64,000 nt of DNA from Strigops habroptila (taxonomy: Eukaryota; Chordata; Aves; Psittaciformes; Psittacidae), in the NCBI RefSeq assembly GCF_004027225.2, contig NC_044282.2:64345725-64409724 (forward strand), in the 5' to 3' direction. Both the position numbers and the translations under genes were made by a program. Each line of letters opens with the position of its first letter. The stretch's first letter is position 1. The notes below the pieces were generated by a model that saw nothing but the letters and a program-made list of their open reading frames with translations, was not told the DNA's origin and did not search any database. Shown here in pieces: positions 37,662 to 50,361 of this stretch.

Positions 37662-39055
37662 CTTGGCTGTCTCGGTCATGCTCAGCCAATAGCTCCTGTA
37701 AGCAGAATGTGCCTAATCTGCAAACAGCATTGAAAGTGTCCAAAATGAGACTTTTCCTTTTTTTCTAAGTCTAAGAAAAAACAAAACAAGGAAGTTTTTT
37801 GAGCAATTCTGACTCTTATGCTCCTTGCTGGAAGGAAGTAAGCACTCCCATCTCCAAACTTCTGGAGATCCATATAGGCATATGTAACTTTAAGATGGCA
37901 ACATCCCTTGTTTTACAAACCCAGATTTGCTTGCAAGTAGGTTGTTGCTCCAGCTGAGTCTGACAGATCTCTGCAGTGTCTGTCTCCACATGAAGCTGTT
38001 CACAAGTTTGCCATTCACATTTTAGTCAAAGCTTTAAAAATTAAGAGCAACCACTATGAAAATGCAAGATCAGTGATAAAAGACATGCTGTACAGCTGAA
38101 CAATGCATAGCATTTGTTAACAGCAGTGGAAACTGGTTTATCAGGTTCACCCCAGACATGCAATGGATACATAAACTTTTGAAACAGTACAAAATCTATT
38201 GGAGTATGGGCAGGTTTTCTCACGAAAAAGAGTACCGGGACTAATAGTAGCAAAATAAAAGCTGCAAAATCTAGACTGCAAGTGGTGTGAGGTAGTGAGG
38301 TATCAAAGCTAGCTTCTTGTTTGGTGTGAATGCCCTTTTCTGTGAATCACAGAGAGGGGCTGAAAATTCCCCCAGCTGCTCTCAACTGTGAGGCCAAAAG
38401 AGGTCAAGGTGTGCCAGAGCGTACTGGCCTGATCCCAAGTCTGTGTGCAAGGGCAGCACAGATAAAGCTACAGACAGGCCACAGGCAGCAGAAGTCTGAT
38501 TAATGAAAATGTGCAGGGCTCTCTTTTATCAGTGCTGGCAGCTGTGCTGGCAGCTCTGCTGGCAAGCTTGCAGCCATGAAGCTCAAGCCACTGTTCACAA
38601 CCTAGGGAAGCTGCACGTCGCTGGAAAACAACTGCTAAAGGAATAACCCTCCATGCTGACTTGCAACTCTTCCTCTTGGGACTTTACCCTGTGGAGAGGT
38701 CAGGTGAAATAATGATTAAAGTAACCCATGGGGAAGGCTCCCAGCAAGGAAGAGCTGTGCTGCAGTCCCAGGCTGAGTTCTGAGGTGCGACCATCAGTCA
38801 CTTGAAGATTTAAGTTGCATGAGTTACTCTAGAAAACCATTCAGGCAGAAAGTATCTGTTGCACCTTGCATTGCTCCAGGCTGCACAAACTCCTGCAGAT
38901 TTGGATTTGCAGGAAGGTAGTCGCAGGCTGCTAGCAATTTTGTTAACAATTGTCTTGAGCTAAGACTGTGTTGCATCGGGGCGTGCTGCTCCATAAATAG
39001 CACCCACCTACTTCCACAGTGGAAAAGTATTTGCCTTTAAAAACTGTCAGTGTAG

Positions 39056-39088
39056 TGTAATACAGTGCCAGTTATACACTGTATTACA
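39056..39088. repeat. Perfect 12-bp hairpin with 9-base loop
   Basis: TGTAATACAGTG (39056-39067) pairs with CACTGTATTACA (39077-39088). The loop is CCAGTTATA. Confidence 0.85.
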
Positions 39089-39418
39089 AAATTTCCGTAT
39101 CTTTAAAGCACAAATAAATGTCTTAGCATGAAGAGTAAAATGACAGCGCAGGAATCATCTCTTTTAGTGTTAATGGCAAGCCTGTGGGGTTTCCCTGCTC
39201 TCTTCTAGAACAAGATAGGGCTATAATTATTTCTGCTGTTTCCTTTCAAAGTATCAATCCACAAATAGTTATCCCTGGAAGTCTGAACCATTTTTTAACG
39301 TTATTAAAATAAACCAGAGTTTTAGTACCCTGAAGGCTCAGAACATGAACTGTATTAATGTATATGACACTTCAAAGACTTTTTGGAGACTAAACATTCA
39401 CCTTTGTTCAGTGGTATT

Positions 39419-39742
39419 AGAATCAGAGAATGGTTTGGGTTGGCAGGGAGCTTTGAAGAACATAAAATCATAGAATGGTTTGGGTTGGAAAGGACCTTTG
39501 AAGATCATCTAGTCCTGCCACGGGTAGGAACACCTTCCACTAGAGCAGGTTGCTCCAAGCCCCGTCCAACCTGGCCTTGAACACTGCCAGGGATGGGGCA
39601 GCCACAGCTTCTCTGGGCACCCTGTGCCAGCGCCTCACCCTCTTCATTTTTTACGTCTAATCTAAGTCTACCGTCCTTTAGTTTAAAACCATTACCCTTG
39701 TCCTGTCGTTACAGGCCATAGTAAAAAGTCTCTCCATGTCTG
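39419..39742 (-). mobile_element. CR1 LINE 3' fragment with duplicated tail
   Basis: From 39464 the plus strand reads AAATCATAGAATGGTTTGGG, then GGAAAGGACCTTTGAAGATC and ACACTGCCAGGGATGGGGCA, the reverse complement of a CR1 3' UTR. A second partial copy of the terminal ~45 bases (39419-39463) lies directly outside it. Truncated in the 3' UTR near 39742, so no RT sequence remains. Confidence 0.94.
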
Positions 39743-42700
39743 CAGTAAGATCTCTTAGATGAATGAATGCTGAGAATCAAAACAACAGAAAAAACTGTGA
39801 TCTTTCAATGGGTTTCTCTTACTGGGACAGGTCCAGGGACTGTGTGCATGCAATCAAAATCTGCAAAGATTCTCATATGCTGAGTGAAATTAGGAGGCTT
39901 TTAGGGAATGGGTGTTAAAAAGGCCCATGTAAAATGCCATTATTTCTACACAGGGATGGAATTACTGGGAAGGTTTTGAATGGAGGAGGCTGATTCTGAG
40001 AAGAGGGGACTGCCTTGCCTCAACATACTGCTATCTTTCCAATTCCTTTATCCCATGGATCTCCTGCAAAGGATCCTGAGCCAAGCCAAAGGTCAGGCTG
40101 AATTAAATCAAAACAATTGAAAAGACAGTAAACAAACCAGGGTTTGACTTATTAAGAAACACAATTTTTGAGTTGTGCATAGGGATCATCACCTCCGACT
40201 GTGGAGCAGACATAAAAGTTTCTTTTTTTCAAACTCTAAAGAACTGAAGGGAATGATTCCATTAAAGCAGGAAAGGAAAAGCAGCAGTCACAAAAAAAAA
40301 AAAAAAAAGAGAAGATAAAAATTCCTGGAAAAAATACACAATGGGAAAGGACATAGTTTAAATTCAAAGCAAGAAGAACTGACCTTAGTATGTTGTGGCT
40401 ATTCAGTCACTTATTTCCTGTTTATTTCTATTTACTTTGTTTTGCAACATGCTTCAGATCTTTAATATTTTCCAATCTAAATAAAGAGTTATGGTTTGTT
40501 TTGTCTAATAATTTCACACACAGCAGATGCTTCTGCAAAAATACATATTCAGAAAATCCTTTTTGTTTCAATAAAGAAAGTGTTCTGCAAGCTATTACAG
40601 AAACAAAACAAAGATATCGTTTTTCCAACTCATGCAGTTGCACAAAATGACTGCTCTGCTCAGAGATGTTTTGATACTTATTAACTGAGTTAAAACACAT
40701 AAAAAAAAAAAAAGTGGTTTAAAATTAAATATTACAGACTACAGAGCTAAAAAAATCTGACTGTCAGCATCTCCTTCGCCACTTGTGTGTTTTAAACACT
40801 AACTTTATGCTGCAGGCTTTCCCTCTGCAGTGGCACATGAACTTTGCCTCTCCTGTCCCAACTGTGCACCTCATGCCCTAGAACATTAAGATCCTGTTCT
40901 GTGCCACTGGTAAAGTAAGAGGGCAAGATGGTGCAGGGCTTTTTCCAGGCCTCAATATGAAAATCCCAACAAGTGGCATTATAAAATAGTATTGAAATTT
41001 TTAATACAATAGAATAAAAATAGGAATACAGATAGTGAGTAAATCTTACATCCCTGCAGGTGCTGGGAATCTGGTTTACAAACAGCATAGGACAAGCTCC
41101 AGATGGATTTCCCCATGGCCCATGGTGCAGATCACACCTATGGAGAGGCTCTGTCTGCCTCCAATACCGTGGTGTCTTTTAGTTTGCATAACAAACTAAC
41201 CCAGGTATCTTCCCTTCATAGCCTGGACTGTTACCTCTGTCAGAACACCCAGCAGCGCATGGGGCTGGCATTGAGGACTCCAGCAGATTCCCTTGCAGTG
41301 GCTACTCATGCTAATGTATGAGCTGCTCAAGCGCTGCGTAAGACACCTGGTAGGGCAGATGTGGTCTGTTCATGGTCACTAACTCCCTGAATAAAATGTG
41401 AGGGTCCCAACACAAATCCCAAAGGCCCCTGCTGCATTGGCAATATAGTCTAAAACTAAAAAACAGATTCAGAATGTACTGGAAAGAAGGAAAATATAAA
41501 CACACAGCCTAGCCACATAAAACTTGATTTTCTTGGGGGAATTAGGCAAAATAAATTAAGCATGTTAAAAAAGAAAAGGCAAAATTGGTGCTAGCTGAGA
41601 AGATATCAAGGAGAGTGACTTGTACAGAGTAACGCTGAGCTCCTGCCGAAACTTTATGCCCTGGGTCACACTGTCACCTTTATTTACCCAGTCACAGATG
41701 GGTTACAACCTCAGCCATAACTTTTTGGATAGTGGCTGTATGTAAAAATAGAACCATGGCTTTGCACTGAGAACAGTTTTGCTCATAAGCCCAGGAAGCA
41801 GTGAAGCCTTGTGACTCACGGCCATCCTGACTTCATTATCTGCCTATTTATAAACACAAATTAATAGCTGTAATAGCATACTTTGTTTACTCTGCATCTT
41901 GGGCTTCATCCTCCAGCCCTTTACTGGATTGTAATCCTCATGTTTGCACGATGGAGGATTATTCATGTGAATAAATTATTAACTGGAAAGCATGTGCTCT
42001 CCCGTTAATTTTTCCAGTGTAGTCTCCTACAAGTACTCCATGCAGCTATCCCCAACTCAAGAAGTGATTAGTTATGTGCTAAAGGCGTGATCCAGCATCT
42101 GTATTCATCAATGTTGACTTCAATATGCTTTAGTTTAGACTTTAACACTGTGGTCTCCCATCCTCTGAGACCTAGCAGTGACTTCCACATTGAATTCCTC
42201 TTTCCTGGAGGACAAGGTTTGGGAACATTGTGGAGACAGTACCTGCAGTTGTCATGGGGTAAAGGACCCTGTCCTCGCCCCAGGTCAGCAAAACCTACAA
42301 CGCCAACGTAAGTGCTTATGCACTTCAAGTTTAGCATGTTCCTTGTGTTTTTCCTAAGCAGCAACAATTTTCAGGGGGGTCACGCCACCCCATGGCCCGT
42401 ATTTGTTCACATGGGGGTGGTATTTATCCACAGGCACCCTCCCTCCTTAATACCTCAAGCAGAGCTGACACTGTATTGGAAAGGGGGAGAACAGTGACAC
42501 ATAGGACATCAAAATATGGAGCCATTTGTCTGCTTTCCTAAGTTTTCTGAGGAAGAGTGCTGGGGCAAGTGCTGCAGCCCTCTTCTCCAGGGGAGTCCTG
42601 CCATGGGTGCATAACTTACCTGGCAGAAAGCCTGGCCCCATAAAGTATCTTCTGAACCTTTTTTCAGGAACCAATTTAAGGGGCAAAGTCACAGCGTTTC

Positions 42701-43134
42701 CATCAGCAGTTTCAAATAATTTGATCAATACTGCAGAGAGCTGGTGTCACATGCATAATAACAGAAGGTGTTATGGTGCAGAAGTGTCAGGTGAATATAC
42801 TCCTTTGATGCTGGGGTTTGACCTGCTCCAACAGCAAAATACAAAGGTTCCTCTTGAGCCCCATGTACCTCACATTGATAAGTTGCATACACTGGGAGCA
42901 AAGCCTTTGGCTCTGTCATGCTGCCCATTTCTTTCTCCTCTTCCCTGCAGGGTATCTGCTGTGGCTGTACTGTGCCACACACCTCACTGGGAGCCAACCC
43001 CAGCCAAGAGGAGAGCAGCTTCACAAGGGAAGATGTGGAAAGGGAGAGGAAATTAAGGTGATTAAGATGAAATGTGCAGATTATTTGGCACCTGGGGGTC
43101 TCTCCAATGTTTATACAGCTTAAAGCAGCTCTTC
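39743..43134. other. Non-coding stretch between two CR1 fragments
   Basis: Contains an A17 run at 40292-40308 and an A13 run near 40701. An open frame of 176 codons (plus, 42526-43056) shows no recognisable domain and no clear splice or start context. AT-rich segments near 41.8-42.0 kb contain ATTA-type motifs; their significance is unknown. Confidence 0.6.
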
Positions 43135-43267
43135 TTCATCTGTGCTGGGCAATGGCTGGACATTGTCCTGGGAACCAGTTCTAGGTGGCCCTGCTTGAGC
43201 AGAGGGGTTGGCCCAGATGACTTCCAGAGGTCCCTTCTCACCTCAATCCCTCCGTGATTGTGTGATC
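43135..43267 (+). mobile_element. CR1 LINE 3' terminal fragment
   Basis: GGTGGCCCTGCTTGAGCAGA, GGGGTTGGCCCAGATGAC and TTCCAGAGGTCCCTTCTCAC are the CR1 3' UTR, ending in a mutated GTGATTGTGTGATCT tail. Diverged, hence older than the copy at 39.4 kb. Confidence 0.9.
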
Positions 43268-46200
43268 TCAAGAGTTGGCTGGTGCAGGTTTCCCTTTACA
43301 GAAGAAAACTCCCAGCTGGTTCATTAAGTCAGAGAAGCAGTGTTTTTCCCATCTGTGCCCACAATGCCAGCAGAGAATGTGTTTAGGAAGTGAGAACATG
43401 CAGGAGACATGGAGCTCTGCTTCACCAGCTCTCAGCTTTTATGCAGTGACTTGGAGGAGTGTAGTGGCTCTGGAGAGGTAGAGGAACTAATTCAGGAATA
43501 ATATCTTCTGGCAAAGATAGAGGAATTAATTTCAGAATTTCAGAATGTGGCTCAGACACCACAAGGATGGGCTACCTCTGGAAAAGCAGGTAGAGCTAAA
43601 GGAACATGTCTTTTCCAGGACACAAGAAGGATGCAAGAAATGGCTGTGTCTAAATTTAACACTAGCATAAGCCATGTTATTGGTGGTTAATTTAGAAAAT
43701 AGAAACAACACATTTCTTTTTAGATCTTAAATCTATTTTCTGATGTTTGAGTGCTTCATATCTGAGCAGGCACACAGATAAACATGAACTGCTTTATGAA
43801 CAGGAAAGTATTGCTTTTACCGCAATTGCCTGTATTCAAAAGGCAAAAGGAAGTAATTATCATTGTTCACATCAGCCATTGCCTTGCAACTATTGTGTTA
43901 AGAGAACAAGTCCTGGGATAATCAGTGTTTTGTAATTGTGTTTTTTCCTTCTGAAGTGTCTAATCTTTGTGTCTTTTATTTCTTGTGGTGTGATCAAGTC
44001 TTGCACAAAGGCAGATAAAGTTGGGAAACAGGTGAAGAGTTTGGGAGAGCTGAGAGTTTGGAAGGAGCTATATTTGTCTTTAATCATATTCATATTGCAA
44101 TGAATAGATATAGCTTTATTATTTTCCCAGAGAAAATGCTACAGTGTATTTTGCACTTCTAAGTTATCTCACATAACAACAATAGTATCTTGGATAAGAA
44201 TAGCAAAGGAAGCATGGGGTATGAAGGCTGGCTGATAAAGGAAGACCAGAGAGCACAGATAGAGTATTCTTCAAGTGCCACAGATTTTCCTAAGGGACTG
44301 GTCTTTTAGTATATGGTTTATAAATATAATCTCCTCCCTGCTTAAGGAGATTGTATTTATACAACCTGTCATAAAAACTGCCAGCAATTTTCTCTAGAGA
44401 GGAGGAGGAAGTAGGAAGATGAATGTTAGCATTAGGACTTCAGTTACCAGTGGGAAAGGCTTAGCAAAGACAAAAACATGGGATTTGCTTGCAAATTTGT
44501 GGCAGTCAGTCCCAGAGCTGCTGCATAAAGGCATATTCCTTTCGATACTGACAGTAACAGGTACACACGTAAAACCATGAAAATGGTGCTTGATTCTAGG
44601 ACTCAAGTGTATAGTTAGTAATGCACACCTTCAAATGCCAGGAATTTTCTGGTGCAACGTGGGCAAGCGTTCCATCAGCTGCAGGGAAACTGTGCTGATG
44701 GGCAGCTAGGGGAGAACCTCCAAAACATTTGTCCTTTTAATCCCAAGTTCAGCCTATCTGCTTGCCATGGTATTTCTAAGTTTGCTACCTTGGCAGTTAT
44801 CTTGTTTGATCTCCTCAGTTCTTCCCCATACATCCAAAGCATGAAGTAGCTTTTTCACCTTTAAAATTCACCAGTCAGGAAATAACTGCCATTTTTATTG
44901 TCACAGTTTTAAAGCATCAGCACTTCTTTGCCAGTCGAGTGGTACTGACCTGTCCCAAAACAGGAAGCAGATTCTTGCCTAAGTATTGCTGCATAGAAGT
45001 TGCTAAGTCAACACCGTTGAGGTCCAGTGGGTGTTAACTTGGCGTGATATTTGTGAGTGATAAGCATCTGGGCACACCTGAAGAGGAGCCTGCAGTGGGT
45101 GGCCAGCAATCCTCATGAGAAACCATGCCTTGGTTTCTGGAAGCTGATCAAGAAAAGGTCTGAAACGTTGTCTGCCAGATAACAAAGATGAGTTAGGGAC
45201 AGGTTTTTTAAGAACCATTATAGGCTCCTCTTGTCCTGAGCTGGAAACTCAGCTGTCCTGAGACTGCAAACTTGGGAAAGACCACTTTGAGGAATGCTCA
45301 ACATCTCATGGAGAATTAAACAATTCTATTAGTTTTCATCAAAACCTCAGTCCTGTTACCATTGAGCTCACTGGCAAAACTCCCTCCGCTTCTAACACGG
45401 ACCAGAACCAGCATCAGAAATTTATGCTGCCTTGTTCAAGCTTTGCCACAGAGCTGTGTTGCTGGAAGTAACTGCTTTCTAATACAGTTCCAGAGTGGCC
45501 TGCACAATTCCCAAAATGAAAGAAATCACAGCTACAGCAGAGATCTTTTCCCAGCAAACAATTCAGCTCATCTGTTTATTTGCATAGGTAGGTACGTGGG
45601 CTTGAAGTCAGGTATACATAATGCATGAGGAAATAGATTAAGGTAGAGGCTGAAGAGAATAAAGTTTATGGGAAGAGGGGACACAATACAGCAGCAAGAC
45701 AAAACCAGCAAACCCCAAAGCCTTTGTTTGCTTTTATTGTCTGTCTACACGTCTTTGGAGTTCAGCTGCAGGCAGTTAACATCTCAAATTGTGATAAGAT
45801 CTTGTATTTTCTTAGATTTTTTTAAAGCTGTGGAAAGGGTTGAGGTGCCAAATTTAAGCCCATAGACATAATCTCAGCAGTAGCTTTTCTGTGTTCCCAC
45901 CATACAAAACAAAGGCAGCTATATTTATAAATAGATTTTTTTGTTGTGATGGGCGACTTCAAAAAGCAGGGTTTCTCTGTCCCTGGGAAACAGCTGCCAG
46001 CTGATTTTCTTCTCATCCTTGCTGAGCAAGGAACTGGCTGGCCAACTTCAGGAGAAGAATTGGAGCTGCCAGACACAGGTCAGTGCAGTTCAAGCCACTA
46101 ATTATAAATATTGTCTTTTTGTGTATTCAGGGAAGCCGTGACTCTTTCCTAGACCAAGAATATCCCTTACAGTTTCCTGAAGCCACATAGATATTTTACA

Positions 46201-47954
46201 CCTCACAGGCAAAAAGACCCTCAGACAGGCAATGATCTTGCCACACTTCTCCCAGGGACAACAAACACACGAACATCACTTTTCCCAGGAAGAAAGGGAT
46301 TCTTTTAAGGGTAAGATTTGTTCCACTGCACAGAATATCCATCTACAGCCAACATCTCCCTTACCCTCCTGTTCTCATCAAGGGAAGAGAGAGGATTTCT
46401 AGAACAAGGGTATTCTGGATTGTTTAGGTGTTTCCCGTAGGATGCAATATGCAGCAAGTCAGAGACGCTTGTTGCCCACCACTGACTGAAAATCTGTTCA
46501 GCTTACTTAGCCCCAGGAGCCTACACTGTTGGTATTGTAAATAAAGATAGATGAATCTCCCCTAATGCTCTATGAATGCAAGTTCATTGCAAGCATGAAC
46601 TGAAACTTTGCCACATTCAGCTATGTCTGTGGCTCAGGGAGCCAGTTTCCAATAAGAAAGCTGGAAGAAACTAACCTCTGTTTTAAGGAGATTACCTTCA
46701 ACAAAGATTTGTCAAGCTGAAGTACAGCAAAGGGCGAAGCCAAAGCACACGTTCCTGTGACGCAGTTACCTTCAGGAAACTCAAGCAGGACAGAAAGGAT
46801 TCTAGCTACAGGAGAGCAGCTGAGCATGAAGAAATAGTAACCTACAATTAATTTATTCCCCCCAAGTATAATTACCAGCAGATTTTTTTGCTGCAAAGTA
46901 GCAGCCTAATATTGGTGCCGATTTTAATTAACGAACCAATGGGAGGCTGAGGAGAGATTTCATACAAAAGTTAATTAATGCTCTGACCTACTTCAAAGTG
47001 TTGCTTAAATGGAAATACTGGGAAGTTGACATCAGTCAGTTATGGATCTTTTAGCCTCTATATTACCGGTCATATAATGAGTCCTTCCATGTGACCCACA
47101 GCACTTAAATTAGCAACCTAGAAGAAATTAGTGAATACACAAGAAATAAGGAAGCAATTTCCAAGGCAAACATAATTCCTTCTTCATGAACACATCAGAG
47201 TTAGAAGAGGAAAAGGTCCTTCCTGCTCAAAACAAGCACCTGGTTTACAGCTGAGTTCAGCTTAGGAAATGTGATGGGTAATAAGGGCACTGCTGCTTAG
47301 TGGGAAGGCAGATCTGAGTAGCACCAGTCCAGCTGAATGGTGTAGTGGGACCAAGCCAGTGCCCAGCATGTGGGAGCAGAGCTGAGTACCTTTGCTTAGT
47401 GTTACTTTGCTTAGTGTTACTTCTGTAGTCTTGGGGGACAGTATTTTGCACCTTGTGGAAAATGTGCTGGGTTTACAGAAGTATCCTGATGATAACACAT
47501 TATCTATTTAACAAGAGTATAACTATAGCTATCTCTGGGTTTCTTCCTTTTGTTCCTCCCAGATGTGTTTTAATCGTATGTCTCTCAGATTAATAACTTT
47601 TGCTTTGATTTATCTTCCCATTACTGAAAATAAGACACTTCAGGATTTTATTTAATCTTTTTGTTTGGCTGGGAAATAAAAGATGACTTATCTCACTGAT
47701 CACCTGTAAATTCTTCATAGAAAAGCAGATTTCTCCTTATCTATGAAAACCAGGGCCCTCTGATTCTTGCTGTGGGCCTACAGCTATTTATAGCCACCAA
47801 ATCACTTTTGCAAACTGATGCCTATGAATGCAGGACATTGATTATTGCCTTACTATTCTTCATGGGCTGTGTTTTGCTTGGCACTGCCCCTGTCTTGAAA
47901 ACAGCCATCTGAACACACAGAATAACCACACTGTGAGAGAAACGAGGTTTTAGT
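43268..47954. other. Non-coding stretch, no gene recognised
   Basis: No conserved exon seen on either strand. A two-copy 15-base tandem repeat (TTTGCTTAGTGTTAC) lies at 47391-47421. The 46.9-47.0 kb segment has TTAATTAACGAACCAATGGGAGGC, with a CCAAT motif and TTAATTAA palindromes. Confidence 0.55.
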
Positions 47955-48035
47955 TCACTCCTATTTCACAAGCAAGAATCTGAGGCACAAGGACATGAAA
48001 TGACTTTATGGAGGTCAAAGTAGTGCAGAGTCAAA
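47955..48035 (+). mobile_element. Possible MIR-like SINE remnant
   Basis: TTTCACAAGCAAGAATCTGAGGCACAAGGA is followed by TGAAATGACTTT and GGAGGTCAAAGTAGTGCAGAG, echoing the MIR core (TTTTACAGATGAGGAAACTGAGGC ... AAGTGACTT). Much weaker than the copy at 18.8 kb. Confidence 0.4.
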
Positions 48036-48939
48036 CCATCCAATCCTTTGCCCACTCTTCATCATTACATCATCTTCCTCTCAGCTGGCAAAGTGCAGTT
48101 GGGATTCTTGCAGTTGGAAGGGCAGAGAAAGACATAATTTTAACAGGAGTGTATCAGGTTAGCTGCAGTCTTGTAAGAATGTCTTTCTTTTCAAGAACAC
48201 CTCAAGGTGGTTGGGAGTCAGATACTGTACCCAAATTTTGTGAAATGTTGACTCACCAGACAAGCAGCTCTGTTTGAATCACTGCAAATCATTGAACCAT
48301 TGAAGCAAACCATTATCTGGCAGTTGAGCATCATATCCTTGTTTAGGTCATTCCATAGATAAGCGGTGGCTTATACACTCTACTAGTGGAGCCTCACAGT
48401 CTTTTCTAGGTCACTTCACAATAAGAAACGACATATAAAATTCCATCTCTGCAAATCACAGTTTTGTTAGAAGCCTGAGGCGACTCCTTTCTGGGAGGCA
48501 GGAATTATACACCCTTGGGATCTGACTTCTCCCTAAAGTGCAGCCCAATCCTACATGGGAAGTCTGTTTTTTAGACCTTTCTGAATCCTATTAAAACCCC
48601 TTTTTATCAAGGATACACCAAATATCTCTTTTCTCCTTTTTCTGCTGGAACATGTAAATAAGGCATATTTTCAGTTGGCATTCAAAGAACACCAAGGTTG
48701 GAAAGGGTTAATTAATTGTGTCCTTGTCTTTAGCACCTGATTTGGGTAGAGGAGGCAGGTTTCTACATGAGGAAGGAGTCACTCAGTGTTTGTAAATAGC
48801 CTTGGGCTTGGGAGAGACTTTGGCTTCTTGCTGCTGGGAATTTCTCCTGAATAAGGGCTTAATGGCTCTCAGATAAGAGCCTGAAGGACTTAGGTGCTGA
48901 GTCCTGGGTGGTAGGGAAGGTAGGCTGTCAACCTTCAGT

Positions 48940-49175
48940 TACCTATTTTGTTATTATTTTAAATATTGCTGCTGTTCCCTTTCCCTTTGCTGTGTTGAAT
49001 ATTCTATCAGTTTATCTAGTTTTGCTCCATTTCTTCCCTGAATTGAGGTGCTCCTGCTGCTGCTTCTGGTTCCCTTCACCCTTCTGCACTGGGGGGTGAC
49101 TGAAGACCAAAGCTGTGCTGGGTGCCTGTGGTAGCCTTGGTGCAATGGCTTCCAGTCTGTGCTCTGCTGTGCTGC
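48940..49175 (+). mobile_element. Possible degraded endogenous-retrovirus LTR (solo fragment)
   Basis: The order of blocks TTCCCTTTCCCTTTG, TTGAATATTCTATCAGTTTATCTAG, TTTTGCTCCATTTCTTCC, GGTTCCCTTCACCCTTCTGC and GGGGGGTGACTGAAG resembles the 3' part of avian ERVL-type LTRs as I recall them. No internal retroviral genes, primer-binding site or partner LTR are visible nearby. Its 5' limit is uncertain, and it is heavily mutated. Confidence 0.4.
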
Positions 49176-49510
49176 AAGACCCCTGTGTTGCATCTCTTGG
49201 GGCATGTTTGATTTCCACCAGTTCCTTCCTCCTGGCCTCTGGAGGCACAGGAGAAGAGGACTTGGTCTTTTGTAGGGCCCAGCTGATCCCTTCTACATGA
49301 AGCTGTGCACACTAAACAGGATTAGAAGTCATGTGGGACAACATGCCCCAGCCATGTCTAAAAGGCAATACTAGTTGTTCTGATTGCTGTTGGCTGCCCT
49401 CAGAGGAAGTGATGTGTCTGCACTAAGGAAACCAAGATGTAGTCTTAATGGGCACATTCATTTTTTGAGGAAGGTTTTGCTATGGCAGTCACCCTCAGAA
49501 CAAGACACCT

Positions 49511-49531
49511 CTCACCTGCCAGGCAGGTGAG
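49511..49531. repeat. Perfect 10-bp palindrome with one-base spacer
   Basis: CTCACCTGCC and GGCAGGTGAG surround a single A. Each arm includes a CACCTG/CAGGTG E-box, giving two head-to-head E-boxes. Confidence 0.85.
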
Positions 49532-49899
49532 CATGCTGCTGAGACCTCTTCTCCATGGGTGATATCCGACCTTCCCCATCTTGTCTCTCCTCTCGGTTCC
49601 CGCCTGCACACCTTGCACACTCCTCCTTCCCTCTTAAGAAGGGCACCCCATGAGCTCTGTCACTAAAACTGGAGAGTACTGAGTGATAGTGTCCATGCCC
49701 ATAAAGGCAGCAATGCTCTCCCCCCGTTCTTCCATGAGTACTTCCCAAACTCTGCACCTCTGCCCCATGATGCTTGTTTGGGCTTAGCTCCACAACAGTC
49801 TCCTTCAGCATATTCTTGCACAAGATGGCTGTGAATGTGCCTGAGCTAACGGGGTCCTGGAAAGAGACATCATTCAGTGATGCTTCTTGTCTGCATTAC

Positions 49900-50300
49900 A
49901 GGGTTTGCATTTTTTGTTTGCGTGGTGGTGCTTGGTGAACCTCTTAGCTCAAAGAAATACTGTCTCCCACCCCTCCTTCGCATGAGGGCTGCAGGGGAAC
50001 TGAATAAGCAGCTGCTAAAAGATTCCTGGCAGAGCATCTTGCCCTTGGCACCCTGACTCAAGGCACGTGATGGCTTGGCTCTGTCTACACACACCCACTT
50101 GCGTGGATGCTACGTGGCTTGTTTGCAAATACTGGTGACTCCAGCTGAAAGGTGCCAAGTGCTCGCAAGCATCCAGCAGGATGTTGTTGGTGACCTCCTT
50201 TATGAAGAATGTCCCATCTTTGGTGCCAGCAACAAAGTCCTGGCATGACCAGGAGGCACAAGGACAATATAATAGTAGCCTCCAATCCTTTAAAGAGCTG
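49900..50300 (-). pseudogene. Weak caspase-small-subunit-like degenerate stretch
   Basis: On the minus strand one frame reads LEATIIL ... VMPGLCCW (to about 50226) and the next frame continues KDGTFFIKEV (from about 50222). The family small subunit shows the order EAD...PGYYSW...KDGSWFI. About 55 codons later a QYFFEL segment recalls the terminal beta strand of caspases. A frameshift is needed, and no large subunit is convincingly present. Could be chance similarity. Confidence 0.2.
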
Positions 50301-50361
50301 TTGTAAAATGGCAGAGCCAAACTCTTCTTAGTGGTGGCAGATGGTGTAACACAAAGCAAAG

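Larger units (their letters stand above)
31251..39418. other. Non-coding stretch upstream of GPCPD1
   Basis: No conserved coding exon recognised on either strand. It contains a T/C-rich tract near 36388-36430, a G/T-rich tract at 37289-37370, and hairpins at 37.6 and 39.1 kb. A plus-strand segment at 31866-31918 is flanked by TCTCTGTTTCAG and GTAGTG and could be a non-coding exon, but nothing else supports it. Confidence 0.6.

Noticed and set aside
42526..43056. 176-codon plus-strand open frame
   Set aside because: No recognised domain, no homologue I know of, no clear promoter or splice context. Most likely chance.
48675..48715. Short CR1-tail-like sequence (ACACCAAGGTTGGAAAGGG)
   Set aside because: Under 25 matching bases and no flanking CR1 sequence; could be chance.
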